A stretch of DNA of 64,000 nucleotides from a virus. Numbering within the stretch: the first letter of the stretch is position 1; each line of letters opens with the position of its first letter. The stretch covers positions 1-64,000 of the IMG/VR virus record IMGVR_UViG_3300032093_006886. One strand, written 5' to 3'. Position numbers and translations under genes: made by a program. This document shows positions 62,324-64,000 of the stretch, in pieces. The notes under the pieces were generated by a model that saw only the letters and a program-made list of their open reading frames with translations, did not search any database and had not been told where the DNA came from.

Positions 62324-62350
62324 AATGGGATCAAAAGTCCCATTTTTTTT
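62324..62350 (+). terminator. intrinsic terminator
   Basis: AATGGGA pairs with TCCCATT around a seven-base loop, followed by T residues. Confidence 0.85.
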
Positions 62351-62361
62351 TACTCAGCTAC

Positions 62362-62392
62362 TTGACAACCCAATTTATTTAACTTATACTTT
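62362..62392 (+). promoter_or_regulatory. early-type promoter TTG-N20-TATACTTT
   Basis: TTG (62362-62364), 20 bases, TATACTTT (62385-62392), 28 bases before the SSB ATG. It is identical in both boxes and spacing to the promoter at 5052-5082. Confidence 0.55.
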
Positions 62393-62420
62393 CTATTGTA
62401 AACTTTTAATTATATATTTT

Positions 62421-63281
62421 ATGGCGACAAATGTCTTAGACGCAGTACTAGCACAGTACGAACAATCAAAACAAAGTGGTTCTTCCTCCACTTCAAAAAT
62501 GTCTCAGGAAGAGAGAATGAAAAAGTATTTCGCAGCTATCTTAAAAGATACCGAAAAACAAGGTCAAAGAAGAATTAGAATTCTACCAACAAGTGACGGA
62601 TCTTCACCCTTCAAAGAAGTATGGTTTCACGAAATCCAAGTGGATGGTAAATATCAGAAATTTTACGATCCAGGAAAGAATGACAACGAACGTTCACCTT
62701 TGAATGAGGTTTATGAAACTTTAATGTCAACCGGTAGAGATTCCGATAAAGAATTGGCAAAACAGTATAAAGCACGTAAGTTTTATATTGTTAAAGTTAT
62801 CGACCGTGATAACGAACAAGACGGAGTTAAATTCTGGAGATTCAAACACAACTACAAACAAGAAGGAATCCTAGATAAAATCATTCCAATTTGGAAAGCT
62901 AAGGGTGATATCACAAATCCAGAAAATGGTAGAGATTTAATCCTTGAGTTGACCAAAGCTAAAACTCCAAAGGGAGGGGTTTATACAGTAATCCAAACAA
63001 TTATGTATGACGACCCAAGTTCTATCAGTTCAGATTCTGATGAAACTGAAGGATGGGTTAATAATGAATTAACTTGGGAGGACGTATACTCTAAAAAACC
63101 AGTTGAGTATCTTGAAGCTATCTCAAGAGGTGAGACACCAAGATGGGATTCCGACGCTGGTAAATATGTATATTCCAACGACATTGAGGAAACTACAACA
63201 ATTGGTGGTGGATCAAAATCGATTAATGAAGTTGAGGATCCACAAACGAATGACGACACTGACGAGGAGTTACCGTTTTAA
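62421..63281 (+). CDS. gp32: single-stranded DNA-binding protein, T4 gp32-like
   Basis: The 286-residue protein is read from the ATG at 62421; the open frame begins earlier but crosses a terminator and promoter. The core has RRIRILPTSDGSSPFKEVWF, KARKFYIVKVIDRD and KFWRFKHNYKQEGILDKI, as in gp32-type OB folds, and the tail ends in acidic TNDDTDEELPF, the usual protein-docking tip. Basic N-terminal segment (MSQEERMKKYFAAIL) could support cooperativity. The Zn-binding cysteines of T4 gp32 are absent (no cysteine at all). It coats single-stranded DNA in replication and recombination. Confidence 0.9.
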   Translation: MATNVLDAVLAQYEQSKQSGSSSTSKMSQEERMKKYFAAILKDTEKQGQRRIRILPTSDGSSPFKEVWFHEIQVDGKYQKFYDPGKNDNERSPLNEVYETLMSTGRDSDKELAKQYKARKFYIVKVIDRDNEQDGVKFWRFKHNYKQEGILDKIIPIWKAKGDITNPENGRDLILELTKAKTPKGGVYTVIQTIMYDDPSSISSDSDETEGWVNNELTWEDVYSKKPVEYLEAISRGETPRWDSDAGKYVYSNDIEETTTIGGGSKSINEVEDPQTNDDTDEELPF

Positions 63282-63290
63282 TTTTTAACA

Positions 63291-63328
63291 AACTTGGACA
63301 TTCGATTAAAATGGGTGTCCAAGTTTTA
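63291..63328 (+). terminator. possible terminator after SSB gene
   Basis: AACTTGGACA and TGTCCAAGTT form a ten-pair stem around a 15-base loop, followed by a short T run. The loop is long and the T run weak. Confidence 0.55.
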
Positions 63329-63340
63329 TAATGGAAAAAA

Positions 63341-63991
63341 ATGAGAGTATTGTGTTTTACCCCAAGTTTAAATAGGTATAAAATGTTAAGAGGATGTGTA
63401 CAAGACATAAATAGTCAAACGTACCAGGATATATTTCACTCGGTGAATATTACGATGGAAAGATCAACACATCAAAAAAACTACATCCAAAAAATATTTG
63501 ACGACGTTAAGACCGATAAAAATAGTTTCACATATACTCTAAACCAACACCAACATACAAACCATATCAATACAATCTTAGCTGTAGAAAATTATGAAGA
63601 ATATGACATTTTTGTGAAAATAGATGATGATGACATATATAAAAAAGACTACATAATGAATATAGTTAATTTCTTTAAAGAAAATGATGTGGATGTTTTA
63701 TCATCAACAATAAGGTATCAGTTAAATGGTAATGTTATGAGATTAGTAAACGCTCATAATTTAGGAGCCAACCCTGAAAATTGTGATTTTAAAATCCCAG
63801 CGACATTCGCTTTTAACCTTAAGAGTCTTAATTTAATAAAAGATTTATCAAAAATTTATGCTTTTGAGGACAATATGTGGAGGGATGTTTGGTGTGAAAA
63901 TAAATGTAAAATATGTGAAATAGACAACACCGAAAATATAATTTGGAATATACACGGAAAAAATACAACGACATCTAACTTTTTAATTTAA
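63341..63991 (+). CDS. GT-A type glycosyltransferase (GT2-like)
   Basis: The 216-residue protein begins with VLCFTPSLNRYKMLRGCVQD and has the acidic site VKIDDDDIYKKDYI, typical of GT2-like enzymes. It is short but has a normal stop at 63989-63991. It follows the SSB terminator, apart from the other glycosyltransferase clusters, so it may start a further gene set beyond the window. Acceptor unknown. Confidence 0.75.
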   Translation: MRVLCFTPSLNRYKMLRGCVQDINSQTYQDIFHSVNITMERSTHQKNYIQKIFDDVKTDKNSFTYTLNQHQHTNHINTILAVENYEEYDIFVKIDDDDIYKKDYIMNIVNFFKENDVDVLSSTIRYQLNGNVMRLVNAHNLGANPENCDFKIPATFAFNLKSLNLIKDLSKIYAFEDNMWRDVWCENKCKICEIDNTENIIWNIHGKNTTTSNFLI

Positions 63992-64000
63992 AAAACAAAT

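Overview
This window reads as part of the genome of a T4-like contractile-tailed phage (myovirus), very AT-rich, with almost no coding-free space (no gap above 300 bases). Recognisable T4-type parts are family-B DNA polymerase (gp43-like), single-stranded-DNA-binding protein (gp32-like), SNF2-type helicase, neck proteins (gp13-, gp14- and gp15-like), a greatly enlarged tail sheath (gp18), tail tube (gp19), gp26-like hub chaperone, tape measure, gp53-like wedge protein and two giant baseplate proteins. Capsid, portal and terminase genes are outside the window. No tRNA, CRISPR array or insertion sequence was seen. A Bacteroidetes-type host is suggested by early promoters of the form TTG-N20-TA..(T)TT and by the near absence of Shine-Dalgarno sequences; this is inference.

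Layout. 1-5.0 kb (minus): glycosyltransferases, a methyltransferase, dUTPase and a DnaQ-like exonuclease. 5.1-7.9 kb (minus): five-gene operon of unknown role, including a lone WYL-domain protein and a LETM1-like protein. 8.0-15.5 kb (plus): Cys-rich surface protein, two YadA-head-like fibres and a serine protease between them. 15.6-18.2 kb: three glycosyltransferases, one resembling autotransporter O-heptosyltransferases. 18.2-23.8 kb: Thr/Pro mucin-like protein, modular fibre, LamG protein, beta-helix fibre and small genes. 23.9-27.6 kb: three more glycosyltransferases (GT60-like, two HtrL/YibB-like). 27.7-32.3 kb: a second mucin-like protein, a jelly-roll protein and a 908-residue fibre. 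32.4-35.3 kb: DNA polymerase. 35.3-39.7 kb (minus): small structural protein, gp13, a metallopeptidase-superoxide dismutase fusion, helicase. 39.8-61.3 kb (plus): gp14/gp15-like neck proteins, sheath, HAD enzyme, tail tube, chaperone with probable frameshift, tape measure and baseplate. 61.4-64 kb: two small structural-type genes, gp32-like SSB, another glycosyltransferase.

How it may fit together. About ten sugar-transfer genes are interleaved with surface proteins, two of which carry long Thr-Pro tracts like mucin acceptors. The simplest reading is that the phage decorates its own fibres or baseplate proteins with sugars; this is inference and the main candidate for an undescribed system here. 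A second is the fusion of an HExxH peptidase domain to a complete Mn-type superoxide dismutase, expressed from a late-type promoter.

Two promoter classes can be read. A 7-base motif TATTTAT lies in sense orientation 4-37 bases before at least sixteen genes on both strands, nearly all structural (probable late class). TTG-N20-TATA-like promoters precede DNA polymerase, SSB, a HAD enzyme and one glycosyltransferase (probable early/middle class).
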